The notes: generated by a model from the sequence alone, not told the origin. Counted from the first letter of the stretch, positions 1-10,313 are shown. The stretch is DNA of 64,000 bases from Massilia polaris (GCF_012927275.1 NZ_JABBGG010000002.1:186001-250000); one strand, 5' to 3'. A program made the numbers and translations.

Positions 1-244
1 GGCTGGGCTGCAGGCGGTCGATCTGCTCCGCCGTCAGGCCGAACGATGTATTGACTTCGTCGACCAGTTTGGCGAACAGCGACAGGTCGGACACCACGTC
101 GATTCCCGGGATCGGCACGGCCGACACGCCGGCCGCGATGACGGCTTTGCGCCGCACCAGGCGCCGGCAGCGTTCACGTACGTCATTGATTTCCTTGGTA
201 TTCACGGGGATTGTTCCCCACTGCGCCGCCGCAACGCTTGTCAT
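1..244 (-). CDS. Conserved hypothetical protein, 3' end outside window
   Basis: An open minus-strand frame starts at an ATG at 244 and runs off the window start, giving 81 visible residues. The protein begins MTSVAAAQWGTIPVN, then has a basic stretch (RERCRRLVRRK) and a hydrophobic segment containing the VPIPGIDVVSDL motif, followed by LFAKLVDEVN. The VPIPG-D motif after a basic helix recalls small membrane-associated proteins of the DUF697 type, but this is from memory of the motif. There is no catalytic signature and I assign no function. It is divergent from the response regulator at 489, with a 244-base AT-rich spacer that must carry both promoters. Confidence 0.6.
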   Translation of the reverse strand, partial: MTSVAAAQWGTIPVNTKEINDVRERCRRLVRRKAVIAAGVSAVPIPGIDVVSDLSLFAKLVDEVNTSFGLTAEQIDRLQPS

Positions 245-488
245 GCTCGTTCTCCCTGAATGTTTCTCTGAAGATTTATAATTACTGATATCGCGGTTTT
301 ATACAGTGTACCTTGTTATAAATTTAGTACGGAGCACGGCTGGCCGCCCGGCTGCTTGCAGGCGTTTGGGTAAAGAAGTGTCTCTTATGTGTCTTATTTG
401 TAAAAGCCTGTTATATTTCGAGTAACTATTCTTTAAATATTTGTAGGATGTATCCTACAATGGCGATTTACGTCAGACCTCTTCCATC

Positions 489-1178
489 ATGAGAATCGCA
501 GTCCTCGACAACGATCGCAGCCAGGCGGACCTGATATGCCAGGTACTGACTGCCGCCGGCCATTCCTGCCAGTCCTGGGACAGCGGGAAGGAGCTGCTTG
601 CGCACCTGCGCAAGGACAGTACCGACATGCTGATCCTCGACTGGCAGGTCGGCGACATGGACGGCGCCGACGTCGTGCGCAAGGCGCGTGAAAAGATGCC
701 CGGCAATATGCCGGTCATGTTCCTGACCAGCAGCTCGGGCGAAGACGACATCGTGGCCGGCATCGGCGCGGGCGCCACCGACTACATGATCAAGCCGCTG
801 CGCCGCGGCGAGCTGGTGGCGCGGGTGCAGGCGATGCTGCGGCGCGCCTACCCGTCCCAGAATGGTGCGGAAATGCTGCAGTTCGGTCCCTACGTGTTCG
901 AAACGCGCCCGGGCCGCCTGCTGATGGACGGTGCCGTCATCGACGTCACGCACAAGGAGTTTTACCTGGCCTTGCTGTTCTTCCGTAACATCGGCCGCCC
1001 GCTGTCGCGCGCCTACATCCATGAAGCGGTGTGGATCCGCGAAACGCAAGTGCCGTCGCGCACCATGGACACCCACGTTTCGCGCGTCCGCAACAAGCTC
1101 CAGCTCAAGCCAGAAAACGGCTTCCGGCTGGTACCTGTCTACAGCTACGGTTACCGGCTGGAAAAACTCGGCGCGTAA
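489..1178 (+). CDS. OmpR/PhoB-type response regulator
   Basis: A 229-residue two-domain response regulator that binds DNA after phosphorylation by a sensor kinase. The receiver domain (about residues 1-120) has the acidic pair near D7/D9, the likely phospho-acceptor D51 in LILDWQVGDMDG, the conserved Thr/Ser region FLTSSS and the Lys of IKP at about 102. The C-terminal half (about 130-229) is a winged-helix domain, ending SRVRNKLQLKP..YSYGYRLE, the usual OmpR ending. No histidine kinase gene is adjacent, so it is an orphan in this window and its partner is unknown. Upstream 245-488 is AT-rich and contains no gene. Family assignment is secure; target genes are not. Confidence 0.93.
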   Translation: MRIAVLDNDRSQADLICQVLTAAGHSCQSWDSGKELLAHLRKDSTDMLILDWQVGDMDGADVVRKAREKMPGNMPVMFLTSSSGEDDIVAGIGAGATDYMIKPLRRGELVARVQAMLRRAYPSQNGAEMLQFGPYVFETRPGRLLMDGAVIDVTHKEFYLALLFFRNIGRPLSRAYIHEAVWIRETQVPSRTMDTHVSRVRNKLQLKPENGFRLVPVYSYGYRLEKLGA

Positions 1179-1247
1179 GTCACGCCGATCCGGCTTTTCA
1201 TAGTGCCAATACCGGGCTGTTCCGATGTGGGACCTTGTCCGGCACGG

Positions 1248-1253
1248 TATAAT
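1248..1253 (+). promoter_or_regulatory. Possible -10 box for hemA
   Basis: A perfect TATAAT lies 30 bases before the hemA start codon, in the intergenic gap after the response regulator gene. No good -35 hexamer is visible at 16-18 bases upstream, so it may be a weak or activator-dependent promoter. Confidence 0.45.
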
Positions 1254-1282
1254 GGCTGCACCGCACCGCATAATGTACATAC

Positions 1283-2557
1283 ATGCAACTCCTCGCCGTT
1301 GGCCTGAACCACACCACCGCACCGGTCTCGATTCGCGAGCAACTGGCGCTTGCGCCTGACCAGCTCGGCCAGGCGGTGCAGGCTGCGCGCGGCTGGTTTG
1401 CCAAACTCGATTCGCACGGCAGCGACGAAGCGGCCATCCTCTCGACCTGCAACCGCACCGAAATGTACGCGGCCAGCCAGGTCGCCGACCCGCTCGACGC
1501 CAGCGCCCATTTCCTCGCCAGCTACCACCGCCTCGCTTTCTCCGAGCTGCGCCCGCACCTGTACATGCTGCCGCAGGGCGAAGCGGTGCGCCATGCGTTC
1601 CGCGTCGCCTCCGGCCTCGATTCGATGGTGCTGGGCGAGCCGCAGATCCTCGGCCAGATGAAGGACGCGGTGCGCCACGCCGACGAAGCGGGCGGCCTTG
1701 GCACCTATCTGCACCAGCTGTTCCAGCGCAGCTTCTCGGTCGCCAAGGAAGTGCGCAGCACCACTGAAATCGGCGCCCACAGCGTCTCGATGGCCGCCGC
1801 CGCGGTGCGCCTGTCGCAGCGCATCTTCGACAAGGTCGCCGACCAGAACGTGCTGTTCATCGGCGCCGGCGAAATGATCGAACTGTGCGCGACCCACTTC
1901 GCCGCGCAGAACCCGAAAAGCATCACCATCGCCAACCGCACCATGCAGCGCGGCGAAGCGCTGGCGCACCGCTTCAATGGCCGCGCCATCGCGCTTTCGG
2001 CCCTGCCGGAGCAGCTGCCGCAGTTCGACATCGTCATCTCGTGCACCGCGTCGACGTTGCCGCTGATCGGCCTCGGACTGGTCGAGCGCGCGCTCAAGGC
2101 GCGCCGCCACAAGCCGATGTTCCTGGTCGACCTGGCGGTGCCGCGCGATATCGAAGCCGAAGTCGGGCGCCTCGACGACGCCTTCCTGTACACCGTCGAC
2201 GACCTCGGCCAGGTGGTACAGACCGGCCTCGAGAGCCGCCAGGCCGCCGTCTCGCAGGCCGAAGCCATCATCGAAACGCGCGTGCAGTCGTTCATGCACT
2301 GGATCGACGACCGCGCCGTGGTACCGGTCATCCAGGACATCCAGGAAAACAGCGAAGCGATGCGCCTGTTCGAACTCGAACGCGCGCGCAAGATGCTGGC
2401 GCGCGGCGACGACGTCGAAGCAGTGCTCGAAGCGCTGTCGAAGGGCCTCACCGCCAAGTTCCTGCACGGCCCGCAGCAGGCGCTGCACCGTGCCCAGGGC
2501 GACGAGCGCGCCCGCCTCGCCTCGCTGCTGCCGCAGCTGTTCCGCGGCCGCCGTTAG
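1283..2557 (+). CDS. hemA: Glutamyl-tRNA reductase
   Basis: A 424-residue protein, the usual length for HemA. It reduces glutamyl-tRNA(Glu) to glutamate-1-semialdehyde with NADPH, the first step of the C5 route to haem. The N-terminal catalytic domain has the nucleophilic cysteine in STCNRTE (C56) and the [10 protein letters not shown] signature. The NADPH-binding domain has GAGEM ([11 protein letters not shown]), and the C-terminal dimerisation domain is helical ([24 protein letters not shown]). It is followed by prfA and then prmC on the same strand, the classical hemA-prfA-prmC order of proteobacteria with dsbB inserted between prfA and prmC. The start ATG follows a TATAAT box. Confidence 0.98.
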   Translation: MQLLAVGLNHTTAPVSIREQLALAPDQLGQAVQAARGWFAKLDSHGSDEAAILSTCNRTEMYAASQVADPLDASAHFLASYHRLAFSELRPHLYMLPQGEAVRHAFRVASGLDSMVLGEPQILGQMKDAVRHADEAGGLGTYLHQLFQRSFSVAKEVRSTTEIGAHSVSMAAAAVRLSQRIFDKVADQNVLFIGAGEMIELCATHFAAQNPKSITIANRTMQRGEALAHRFNGRAIALSALPEQLPQFDIVISCTASTLPLIGLGLVERALKARRHKPMFLVDLAVPRDIEAEVGRLDDAFLYTVDDLGQVVQTGLESRQAAVSQAEAIIETRVQSFMHWIDDRAVVPVIQDIQENSEAMRLFELERARKMLARGDDVEAVLEALSKGLTAKFLHGPQQALHRAQGDERARLASLLPQLFRGRR

Positions 2558-2645
2558 CGCCTTCCAGTATTTGCGCCGCTCCCGAAAGCGGCGCCTCGCA
2601 TGGCCGCGCACCGCGCGCATCCCCCACACTCTTTAGAACAGCCTT

Positions 2646-3722
2646 ATGAAACCATCGATGCTGGCCAAGCTGGACCAACTGGCCAACCGCCTTGTGGAAC
2701 TGGACGAACTCCTGATGCGCCAGGAAGCCACGTCGAACATGGACAGCTACCGCAAGATGACGCGCGAGCACGCCGAGATCGGCCCGCTGGTGGCGCTGTA
2801 CAAGGACTTCCAGCGCGCCCAGGCCGACATCGCCGAGGCGCAGGAGATGCTGCAGGACCCGGACATGAAGGACTTCGCGCAGGAAGAGATCGAAGCGGGC
2901 AAGGACCGCGTGGCGGGGCTGGAGCTGGACCTGCAGAAGATGCTGCTGCCGAAGGACGTCAACGACGAGCGCAACATCTTCCTCGAGATCCGCGCCGGCA
3001 CCGGCGGCGACGAATCGGCGCTGTTCGCCGGCGACCTGCTGCGCATGTACACCCGCTTCGCCGAACGTAACCGCTGGCAGGTCGAGATGGTGTCGGAGTC
3101 GCCGTCGGACCTGGGCGGCTACCGCGAAGTCATCGTGCGCCTGGTCGGCAACGGCGCCTACTCGAAGCTCAAGTTCGAGTCGGGCGGCCACCGCGTGCAG
3201 CGCGTGCCGGCCACCGAAACCCAGGGCCGCATCCACACCTCCGCATGCACGGTCGCCGTGATGCCGGAGGCCGATGAAGTCGAGGACGTCAACATCAACC
3301 CGGCCGACCTGCGCATCGACACCTACCGCGCCTCGGGCGCCGGCGGGCAGCACATCAACAAGACCGATTCGGCGGTGCGCATCACCCACCTGCCGTCCGG
3401 GATCGTGGTCGAATGCCAGGACGACCGCAGCCAGCACAAGAACAAGGCGTCGGCGCTGAAGGTGCTGGCCGCGCGCATCAAGGACGTGCAGCTGCGCGAG
3501 CAGCAGTCGAAGGAAGCGGCCACCCGCAAGAGCCTGATCGGCTCGGGCGACCGCAGCGAGCGTATCCGCACCTACAACTTCCCGCAGGGCCGCATGACCG
3601 ACCACCGCATCAACCTGACCTTGTACAAGCTCGATTTCATCATGGACGGCGAGCTGACCGAGCTGACCAACGCGCTGGCCGCCGAGCACCAGGCCGAACT
3701 GCTGGCGGCGCTGGGCGATTAA
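2646..3722 (+). CDS. prfA: Peptide chain release factor 1
   Basis: A 358-residue class I release factor that reads UAA and UAG and triggers hydrolysis of peptidyl-tRNA. The GGQ motif is in [15 protein letters not shown], where the Gln is methylated by PrmC. The stop-codon recognition tripeptide PxT appears as PAT in [10 protein letters not shown], which separates RF1 from RF2 (SPF). The flanking [18 protein letters not shown] and [16 protein letters not shown] blocks are typical. prmC, encoding the modifying methyltransferase, lies two genes downstream on the same strand, so the modifier and its substrate are probably co-expressed. The gene follows hemA by 88 bases. Confidence 0.98.
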   Translation: MKPSMLAKLDQLANRLVELDELLMRQEATSNMDSYRKMTREHAEIGPLVALYKDFQRAQADIAEAQEMLQDPDMKDFAQEEIEAGKDRVAGLELDLQKMLLPKDVNDERNIFLEIRAGTGGDESALFAGDLLRMYTRFAERNRWQVEMVSESPSDLGGYREVIVRLVGNGAYSKLKFESGGHRVQRVPATETQGRIHTSACTVAVMPEADEVEDVNINPADLRIDTYRASGAGGQHINKTDSAVRITHLPSGIVVECQDDRSQHKNKASALKVLAARIKDVQLREQQSKEAATRKSLIGSGDRSERIRTYNFPQGRMTDHRINLTLYKLDFIMDGELTELTNALAAEHQAELLAALGD

Positions 3723-3785
3723 GCCAGCAATAAGTTTGCTCAGCAATAATAAGAAAAATTTAACAACCATTCACTGGAAGAGACG

Positions 3786-4256
3786 ATGCCCAACAACCGC
3801 ACCCTGCTCCTGGCCGTGGCCGCAACCTGCTTCGCGCTGGTCGGCGCCGCCCTCTACCTGCAGCACGGGAAGGACATGCTTCCCTGCCCGCTGTGCGTGA
3901 TCCAGCGTTACGCTTTCCTGGGCGCGGGCATGTTCAGCCTGGTGGCGGCGTTTTCGAACAAGCCGAAGATCTGGACCGCGGTCGCCGCGGCCAGTGCGCT
4001 GACCGGCGTCGGCTATGTGGCGAAGCACCTGTACGTGCTGGCCAACCCCGGCTTCTCGTGCGGCATCGACCCGATGGAGACCTTCCTCAACAAGATCCCG
4101 ACCGCTGAATTCATGCCGTGGCTGTTCCGCGCCGAGGGCCTGTGCGAAGACGCGCGCGACACCCTGTTCGGCCTGTCGATCCCGCAGTGGTCGGGCGTCT
4201 GGTTCGCGCTCGTGACGATCGCCCTGCTGTTCGCGCTGGTGCGCCGCAGCCGCTGA
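3786..4256 (+). CDS. dsbB: Disulfide bond formation protein B
   Basis: A 156-residue inner-membrane protein with four hydrophobic segments, matching DsbB. It reoxidises periplasmic DsbA and passes electrons to quinones. The first redox pair is in LPCPLCVIQRY (CxxC after the first membrane segment). The second periplasmic loop carries cysteines in FSCGIDPMETF and GLCEDARD. The gene sits between prfA and prmC and overlaps prmC by one base (TGATG), so the two are translationally coupled. Placement inside the hemA-prfA-prmC string is somewhat unusual, but both spacing and strand fit one operon. Confidence 0.94.
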   Translation: MPNNRTLLLAVAATCFALVGAALYLQHGKDMLPCPLCVIQRYAFLGAGMFSLVAAFSNKPKIWTAVAAASALTGVGYVAKHLYVLANPGFSCGIDPMETFLNKIPTAEFMPWLFRAEGLCEDARDTLFGLSIPQWSGVWFALVTIALLFALVRRSR

Positions 4257-5077
4257 TGGACATCGAGGCCGGCACCACGGTCGCGGCGCTGCAGGCGGGA
4301 CTGCCGCTTGAAGCGCTGGAGAACCGCATCCTGCTGTGCCATGCGCTCGGCCTCTCGCGGGTCGGCCTGATCACCCAGTCCGAACGCACCATCACCGATG
4401 CTGAAGCGGCCGCGCTGGAAGCGCTGGTCGAACGGCGCCTGCAGGGCGAGCCGATCGCCTACATCGTCGGGCGGCGCGAGTTCTTCGGGCTCGACTTCCG
4501 CGTCACCGATGCGGTGCTGATTCCCCGCCCCGATACCGAACTGCTGGTCGAACTGGCGCTGGAGCGCCTGCCGCCGCAAGGCCGCGTGCTCGACATGGGC
4601 GCCGGCAGCGGCGCCATCGCGGTGGCGGTCGCCCACACGCGCCGCGACGCCCAGGTCAGCGCGCTCGACGTCAGCCCCGCCGCGCTCGACGTCGCGCGCC
4701 AGAACGCCGCAAGCAACGGCGCCCGCGTGCGCTTCGTGCAAAGCGACTGGTTCGCCGCGATCGAAGGCGAACGCTTCGACATGGTGGTGTCCAATCCGCC
4801 GTATATCGCCGAGGGCGACATCCACCTGTCGCAGGGCGACCTGCGCTTCGAACCGGCCGGCGCGCTGACCGACCATGCGGACGGTCTGTCGGCCCTGCGC
4901 ATCATCATCGCGGGCGCCCCGGCCCACATCGAGCCGGGCGGATGGCTGCTGATGGAACACGGCTACGACCAGGCCGCGCAGGTTCGGGATTTGCTGGCCG
5001 AACAGGGCTATGTGGACGTGGCAAGCTGGCGCGACCTTGCCGGCATCGAGCGCGTCACCGGCGGACGCGCACCTTAG
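4256..5077 (+). CDS. prmC: Release factor glutamine methyltransferase
   Basis: A 273-residue SAM-dependent methyltransferase that methylates the GGQ glutamine of release factors RF1 and RF2. It has an N-terminal helical domain (about 1-80), then a Rossmann domain with the SAM motif VLDMGAGSGAIAVA. The catalytic NPPY box is in MVVSNPPYIAEGD. The reading frame is open further upstream, but the ATG at 4256 gives the family's normal start (MDIEAGTTV) and overlaps the dsbB stop by one base. Its substrate RF1 is encoded two genes upstream. Confidence 0.96.
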   Translation: MDIEAGTTVAALQAGLPLEALENRILLCHALGLSRVGLITQSERTITDAEAAALEALVERRLQGEPIAYIVGRREFFGLDFRVTDAVLIPRPDTELLVELALERLPPQGRVLDMGAGSGAIAVAVAHTRRDAQVSALDVSPAALDVARQNAASNGARVRFVQSDWFAAIEGERFDMVVSNPPYIAEGDIHLSQGDLRFEPAGALTDHADGLSALRIIIAGAPAHIEPGGWLLMEHGYDQAAQVRDLLAEQGYVDVASWRDLAGIERVTGGRAP

Positions 5078-5136
5078 GCGCGCTACCCGCGATGAACGCC
5101 TTTGCTAGAATGGCTACCCACCCAAGGGAGCCGTGC

Positions 5137-6924
5137 ATGCGCAAACTGTTGGCCATCTGTGTTGTCTCCATGCTGCCGCTGGTGGCCGCGGCTGCAGACA
5201 CGGCGGAGCAACCGGCGCGCTCGCTCTATTCGGCAGACTGGCAATGGCGCCTGCGGGCCCGCCCCGAATACGCCACGGCCATTGGCGACCACCGCTTCAA
5301 CAATGCGCTGTCCGACAGCTCGCTGGCCGCCAGCCGCGCCGCCTTGCTGCACCACCGCGCGATGCTGCAGCAGGCGCGCGCCATCGTCACCGAACGCCTG
5401 CCGGCACAGGACCGGCTCTCGCTCGAACTGTTCATCCACGAGCACGACGAGATCCTGAAACAGCTGGCCTTCTACCCATACCAGTTGCAGCCGATCTCGA
5501 ACCAGGACGGACTGCATATCCGCTTCGCGCAGATGGTCGCGCAGATGCCGTTCACGTCCGAATCTGACTACCGCAACTACCTCGCGCGGCTGGACGCCGT
5601 CCCGGCCCATGTCGATGGCCTGATCGAGCAGATGCGCGAAGGGATGGTCACCGGCTGGGTCGCGCCGAAGACCACCATTGCCGGCGTGCCCGCCATGCTG
5701 CGGGCGATGCGCGAGTCGATCGAGAGCGGCGCGCTGGCCGCGCCTTTCGCCGCCATACCCGCGACGATCACGCCAGCGCTTCGTGAGGAACTCGCGGCCG
5801 CCGGGCCGGCTGCGCTGCGCATCAAGGTTGCGCCGGCGTTGCAGGTGCTGGAAGCGTTCATCCGCAACGAATACCTGCCGGCCGCGCGCGACGCCATCGC
5901 CGCATCCGCCCTGCCCGGCGGCGCCGAATACTACGCGCTGCTGGTGGCGCAGCAAACCGGCGGCGCCTCGACGCCAGCCGAAGTGCACGCGCTGGGCTTG
6001 CGCGAAGTCGAGCGCATCCGCGCGAACATGCGCGGCGTGATCGCACGCACCGGCTTTACCGGAACGTTTGCCCAGTTCTCGGCCTTCGCCAACAGCGACA
6101 AGCGGCTGTTCTACACGAAGCCGGAAAAACTGCTGGTGCGCTACCGCAGCGTCATGGGCCGCGCCAACGCGCAGCTTGCGCGCCTGTTCCTGACGCTGCC
6201 CGCCGAAGAACTGGTGGTCAAGCCGGCGGCGCGGGAAAACGGCGACGCGCTCGGCGGCGCCTATTACGAAGAAGGCAGCGCGATACGCGCGGCCGGGCTG
6301 GTCGTCAACACCGCGCGGCTCGATGCGCGCCCGATCTGGGAGATCGAGTCGCTGGCCCTGCACGAAGGCGTGCCGGGCCACCACCTGCAGGTCGCGCGCG
6401 CGCACCAGCTGGCCGGATTGCCCGCGTTCCGGCGCCATGCATGGTATCCGGCCTTCGGCGAGGGCTGGGCGCTGTACGCCGAATCGCTCGGCTACGAGAT
6501 GGGCTTCTACAAGGATGCGTTTTCCGCTTTCGGCCAGCTCAACTCGGAACTGCTGCGCGCGGCGCGGATGGTGGCGGACACCGGCATCCACGCGATGGGC
6601 TGGTCGCGCCAGCAGGCGGCCGACTACCTGAACGCGAACACCGCCAACGCGCCGGCCGACAACGAAATCGAGGTCGACCGCTACATCGCGCAGCCCGCGA
6701 AGGCGCTGGCCTACAAGGCCGGGCAGCTGCGCATCCAGGCGCTGCGGGCGCGCGCGCAGATGGTGCTGGGCGAGCGCTTCGACGTGCGCCAGTTCCACGA
6801 AGCGCTGCTCGGCAACGGCCCGCTGCCGCTGCCGATTATGGAAAGGCTGGTCGGGCGCTGGATCGAAGAATCGCTGGAAGCGGCGTCCCATCCGGCGCCG
6901 CCGCGCGCCGCCAATGGCAGCTGA
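5137..6924 (+). CDS. DUF885 family exported protein, metallopeptidase-like
   Basis: A 595-residue protein with a cleavable signal peptide (MRKLLAICVVSMLPLVAAAA) that predicts export to the periplasm. The body matches the DUF885 family, with the hallmark HEGVPGHHLQ block (a variant HExxH-like metal site) and downstream FGEGWALYAESLG containing the third acidic ligand. Family members are regarded as putative zinc peptidases; the substrate is unknown here. The frame is open upstream into prmC, but the ATG at 5137 directly begins the signal peptide and follows AAGGGAG, a good ribosome site. It lies 59 bases after prmC and may be read through from that operon. Confidence 0.88.
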   Translation: MRKLLAICVVSMLPLVAAAADTAEQPARSLYSADWQWRLRARPEYATAIGDHRFNNALSDSSLAASRAALLHHRAMLQQARAIVTERLPAQDRLSLELFIHEHDEILKQLAFYPYQLQPISNQDGLHIRFAQMVAQMPFTSESDYRNYLARLDAVPAHVDGLIEQMREGMVTGWVAPKTTIAGVPAMLRAMRESIESGALAAPFAAIPATITPALREELAAAGPAALRIKVAPALQVLEAFIRNEYLPAARDAIAASALPGGAEYYALLVAQQTGGASTPAEVHALGLREVERIRANMRGVIARTGFTGTFAQFSAFANSDKRLFYTKPEKLLVRYRSVMGRANAQLARLFLTLPAEELVVKPAARENGDALGGAYYEEGSAIRAAGLVVNTARLDARPIWEIESLALHEGVPGHHLQVARAHQLAGLPAFRRHAWYPAFGEGWALYAESLGYEMGFYKDAFSAFGQLNSELLRAARMVADTGIHAMGWSRQQAADYLNANTANAPADNEIEVDRYIAQPAKALAYKAGQLRIQALRARAQMVLGERFDVRQFHEALLGNGPLPLPIMERLVGRWIEESLEAASHPAPPRAANGS

Positions 6925-7025
6925 AATGGGGTGGCCCGGCAAAATCGCAGGGCGCCAGACGCGCTCTCCGATTTTCGGTTAATCTCTGCACAACTTACAA
7001 CACGCAGTAGAAGAAAGGATCCCAA

Positions 7026-8618
7026 GTGTCCAACCAATTAAGCCGCCGCCTGGCGCTTCTCGACGACGACGAACGCCGTTCCGTGCTGGGCGAGGGGCTG
7101 CGCGGCATCGAGCGCGAAACGCTGCGCGTCGACCCGCGCGGCAACCTCGCCGCGACGATGCATCCGGTCGCGCTGGGATCCGCGCTGACCAATCCGCAGA
7201 TCACCACCGACTACGCCGAAGCCCTGCTGGAATTCATCACCCCGGCCGAAAACGACATCGGCACCACGCTCAACCAGCTCGACGCTATCCACCGCTTCGC
7301 CTACCAGCACATGGGCGACGAGATGCTGTGGAGCGAGTCGATGCCCTGCGAGCTGCCGGCCGAAGAAGATATCGAGATCGCGTACTACGGCACCTCGAAC
7401 ATCGGCACGCTCAAGAACGTGTACCGCCGCGGCCTCGCGCTGCGCTACGGGAAGGCGATGCAGTGCATCGCCGGGATCCACTACAACTACTCGCTGGCTG
7501 AAAAATTCTGGCAGCTTCTGTCGGCCAACGAAGGCATTCCGGAGGAACGCCGCCGGCCGTTGCGCGACTTCCAGTCCGAAGGCTACATCGCCACGATCCG
7601 CAACTTCCGCCGCTACAGCTGGCTGCTGATGTACCTGTTCGGCGCCTCGCCTGCGCTGTCGAAAAGCTTCCTGCGCGGACGCCGGCACGACCTCGAGACG
7701 CTGTCCGGGGACACCCTGTACCTGCCGTACGCGACCAGCCTGCGCATGAGCGACCTGGGTTACCAGAACGCCGCGCAATCGGGCCTGACCCCGCACGAGA
7801 ATTCGCTGGAGAGCTATGTCACGACGCTGATGGATGCGGTCAACCGCCCATACGCGCCGTACCAGGAGCTCGGCACCAAGAAGGACGGCGAATGGATCCA
7901 GCTGTCGACCAACGTGCTGCAGATCGAGAATGAATACTATTCGACGATCCGACCGAAGCGCGTGATCCGCACCGGGGAACGCCCTGTGCAGGCCTTGTGC
8001 CGTCGCGGCGTGCAGTACATCGAAGTGCGCTGCCTCGACGTCGATCCGTTCGAGCCGGTCGGCATCAGTGTCGAAACCGGCCGCTTCCTCGACACCTTCC
8101 TGCTGTTCTGCGCGCTCGACGACAGCCCGCTCATCGACGCCATCGAAAGCCAGGTCCACGCGCGTAACTTCGCCGACACCGTCAAGGAAGGCCGCAAGCC
8201 GGGATTGATGCTGACCCGCGGCGGCGAGGAAGTCACGCTGCAGGACTGGGCGCGCGAACTGATGGACCGCATCCGCCCGGTCGCTGCGCTGCTCGACGAA
8301 CAGCACAACGAAGCCGGCGTGCACGCGGCATCGCTGGCGGTGCAGGAAGCGAAAGTCGCCAACCCGGCGCTGACGCCGTCGGCGCGCGTGCTGGAACAAG
8401 TGCGCGCGCTCGGCTCCAGCGCGGCCTTCGGACTGCGCCAGAGCGAACTGCATGCCGCGTACTTCCGCGAGTCCCCGCTGATGCCGGCCGAGGAGGCGAT
8501 GTTCGCCGAGATGGCGGCCGTGTCTTTGGCCGAACAGGCACGCATCGAACAGGCCGACACCGGCAACTTCGACGACTTCGTCGCCGCCTACAACAGCAGT
8601 ACCCTGTGCGGCGAATGA
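7026..8618 (+). CDS. gshA: Glutamate-cysteine ligase
   Basis: A 530-residue protein of the proteobacterial GshA type, catalysing ATP-dependent formation of gamma-glutamylcysteine, the first step of glutathione synthesis. Recognisable blocks are [13 protein letters not shown] near the N-terminus, [25 protein letters not shown], and [14 protein letters not shown] in the second half. The start is GTG at 7026, preceded by AAAGGA. A glutathione peroxidase gene is also in the window at 54425-55018. The elaA-like gene follows 70 bases later on the same strand. Confidence 0.96.
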   Translation: MSNQLSRRLALLDDDERRSVLGEGLRGIERETLRVDPRGNLAATMHPVALGSALTNPQITTDYAEALLEFITPAENDIGTTLNQLDAIHRFAYQHMGDEMLWSESMPCELPAEEDIEIAYYGTSNIGTLKNVYRRGLALRYGKAMQCIAGIHYNYSLAEKFWQLLSANEGIPEERRRPLRDFQSEGYIATIRNFRRYSWLLMYLFGASPALSKSFLRGRRHDLETLSGDTLYLPYATSLRMSDLGYQNAAQSGLTPHENSLESYVTTLMDAVNRPYAPYQELGTKKDGEWIQLSTNVLQIENEYYSTIRPKRVIRTGERPVQALCRRGVQYIEVRCLDVDPFEPVGISVETGRFLDTFLLFCALDDSPLIDAIESQVHARNFADTVKEGRKPGLMLTRGGEEVTLQDWARELMDRIRPVAALLDEQHNEAGVHAASLAVQEAKVANPALTPSARVLEQVRALGSSAAFGLRQSELHAAYFRESPLMPAEEAMFAEMAAVSLAEQARIEQADTGNFDDFVAAYNSSTLCGE

Positions 8619-8688
8619 GCAGGAGTGCTTCGTGGTCGCCTTCTACAACGAACACCACAGGCAGCAAAGTTTTACAAGGATGTCCAGC

Positions 8689-9141
8689 ATGACCGAATGG
8701 CAGTGGAGCAGCTTTGCTGACCTCCCCAACGCAGACCTTTATGCAATGCTGGCCCAGCGCCAGAACGTGTTCGTGCTCGAACAGCAATGCCTGTATCCGG
8801 ACCTGGACGGCTACGACCAGGATGCCTGGCACCTGCTGGGCTGGAGGATCATCGACGGCAAGCGCCAGCTGGGCGCGAGCCTGCGCGTGATTGCGCCGGG
8901 CGTGAAGTACACTGAAATGTCGCTCGGCCGGGTGCTGTCGACCCAGGCCGCGCGCGGCACCGGCATCGGCCGCGAGCTGCTCGCCGAAGGGATCGCCCGC
9001 GCCGAACAGCTGTACCCGGGCCACCGCATCCGTATCGGCGCGCAGCAGTACCTTGAAGCGTTCTACGCCGGCTTCGGCTTCAAGACCGTGTCCGAACCCT
9101 ACGACGAAGACGGCATCATGCACGTCGAGATGCTGCGCTGA
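8689..9141 (+). CDS. elaA: ElaA-type GNAT N-acetyltransferase
   Basis: A 150-residue GNAT-fold protein matching ElaA. The N-terminus MTEWQWSSF and the block QNVFVLEQQCLYPDLDGYDQ are characteristic, and the acetyl-CoA loop is seen in AARGTGIGRELLAEGI. The substrate is not known with certainty for the family. An upstream ATG at 8680 is possible, but AAGGA is correctly spaced (8 bases) for 8689, and the family starts M-x-EW. The 3' end overlaps by 26 bases the 3' end of the oppositely oriented PEP-CTERM gene at 9116, so no terminator fits between them. Confidence 0.88.
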   Translation: MTEWQWSSFADLPNADLYAMLAQRQNVFVLEQQCLYPDLDGYDQDAWHLLGWRIIDGKRQLGASLRVIAPGVKYTEMSLGRVLSTQAARGTGIGRELLAEGIARAEQLYPGHRIRIGAQQYLEAFYAGFGFKTVSEPYDEDGIMHVEMLR

Positions 9142-10198
9142 CCCGTCCTGCCGCCAGCGCGCCGAGTCCTGCCAGCATCAGCAGCACAGCGGCAGGCTCC
9201 GGCACCTGCGGCACCAGGTCCAGCAGCACCGCCTGGCAGTTCTCGCCCATGCAGCCGAAGGCCGCGATCTGCCCCAGGTCGTTGATGCCGCGCGCCTCGT
9301 GCAGCACCCAGCCCGAAGCCGGGTCGATCAGCGCGTTCAGGTCGGTCAGCGCGCCGGCGCTGTAGATGAAGGCGTGCATGTCGAGATCGCCCTCCAGGCC
9401 GGAACTGCCGACCACCTGCCCCAGCCCATTGATGCCGTAGCCGAAACTGCGCCCGCCGCCCAGGGTGCCGAGGTCGATCATCATTCCGCCGGTGTACAGG
9501 AACGCGTGCTCCACACTGCCCACGGTATAGGAGTGGCCGGCAATTTGTCCGGCATCGTTGATGGCGGCCGCGCTGCTGAGGCTTCCGCCGAGGGTGCCGA
9601 GGTCGCGCATCGAACCGTTTTCATAGATGAAGGCATGGACGGCTGACACCCGTTCCGGATCGAACGCCGACTCGCCGACCACCTGCCCGGCATGGTTGAT
9701 CGCGGCGGCATAGGCGAAATTCCCGCCCAGCGTGCCCAGGTCGGTCATCGTGCCGCCAGAATAGATAAAGCCGCGGAATTCGCCGGCGGCGTTGTTCGAC
9801 TGGCCGGCAACCTGCCCCAGGGCGTTGACCGCGTGCGCCGTGCTGTTGGCGCCGCCAAGCGTTCCGAGCCGAATCAAGCCAGTGCCGTCGTGCACGAATG
9901 CCCGGTTCTGCTCGCTTGAGGTGGTAAAGCCCGCCGCCAGTCCGTTGCGGCTGACCGCGCGTGCGCTGCTGGCGGTGCCGGCCGAGCCCAGGTCGGTCAG
10001 AACGCCGGCCGCCCAGATGAATGCATGGCCCTCGGCGCCCACGCCGACATCGCCGCCGACCTGGCCGGCGTTGTTAATCGCGTAGGCGAAGGTGTTGGCC
10101 GGCAGGGCCGTAATGGAATACAAGGGCGCGGCGTGCGCCGCGGACGCCCCCAGCACAAGTGCTGCGAGCATGCCTGCGAAGTTGGCTTTGAAAAACAT
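9116..10198 (-). CDS. PEP-CTERM protein with HAF-type repeats
   Basis: A 360-residue exported protein. It has a signal peptide (MFFKANFAGMLAALVLGASAAHA), then about six to seven tandem repeats of roughly 45-50 residues built on DLGTLGG..A..IN..GQ..G and containing HAF(I/L)Y (GHAFIW, AHAFIY, EHAFLY, MHAFIY). The C-terminus is a PEP-CTERM sorting tag: VPEPA, a hydrophobic helix, then an Arg-rich tail (AASRRA). Such proteins are processed by an exosortase and released or anchored at the cell surface. The start at 10198 has AAGGA seven bases upstream, preferred to an in-frame start at 10231. The 3' end overlaps elaA. Confidence 0.9.
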   Translation of the reverse strand: MFFKANFAGMLAALVLGASAAHAAPLYSITALPANTFAYAINNAGQVGGDVGVGAEGHAFIWAAGVLTDLGSAGTASSARAVSRNGLAAGFTTSSEQNRAFVHDGTGLIRLGTLGGANSTAHAVNALGQVAGQSNNAAGEFRGFIYSGGTMTDLGTLGGNFAYAAAINHAGQVVGESAFDPERVSAVHAFIYENGSMRDLGTLGGSLSSAAAINDAGQIAGHSYTVGSVEHAFLYTGGMMIDLGTLGGGRSFGYGINGLGQVVGSSGLEGDLDMHAFIYSAGALTDLNALIDPASGWVLHEARGINDLGQIAAFGCMGENCQAVLLDLVPQVPEPAAVLLMLAGLGALAAGRVSAASRRA

Positions 10199-10313
10199 GG
10201 CGGGATTCCTTTCGGGTGGAATCCCAAGCATGCTGGCGAGTTGCCCGCGCCAGTCTGCGCCAGATCATTCGCGCGCTATCGACGCGGCGAATTACCAGGC
10301 GCAAGCGGCGACA

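Noticed and set aside
1151-2629. A 492-codon minus-strand frame over hemA
   Set aside because: Antisense shadow of hemA; no motif, and it crosses the hemA promoter.
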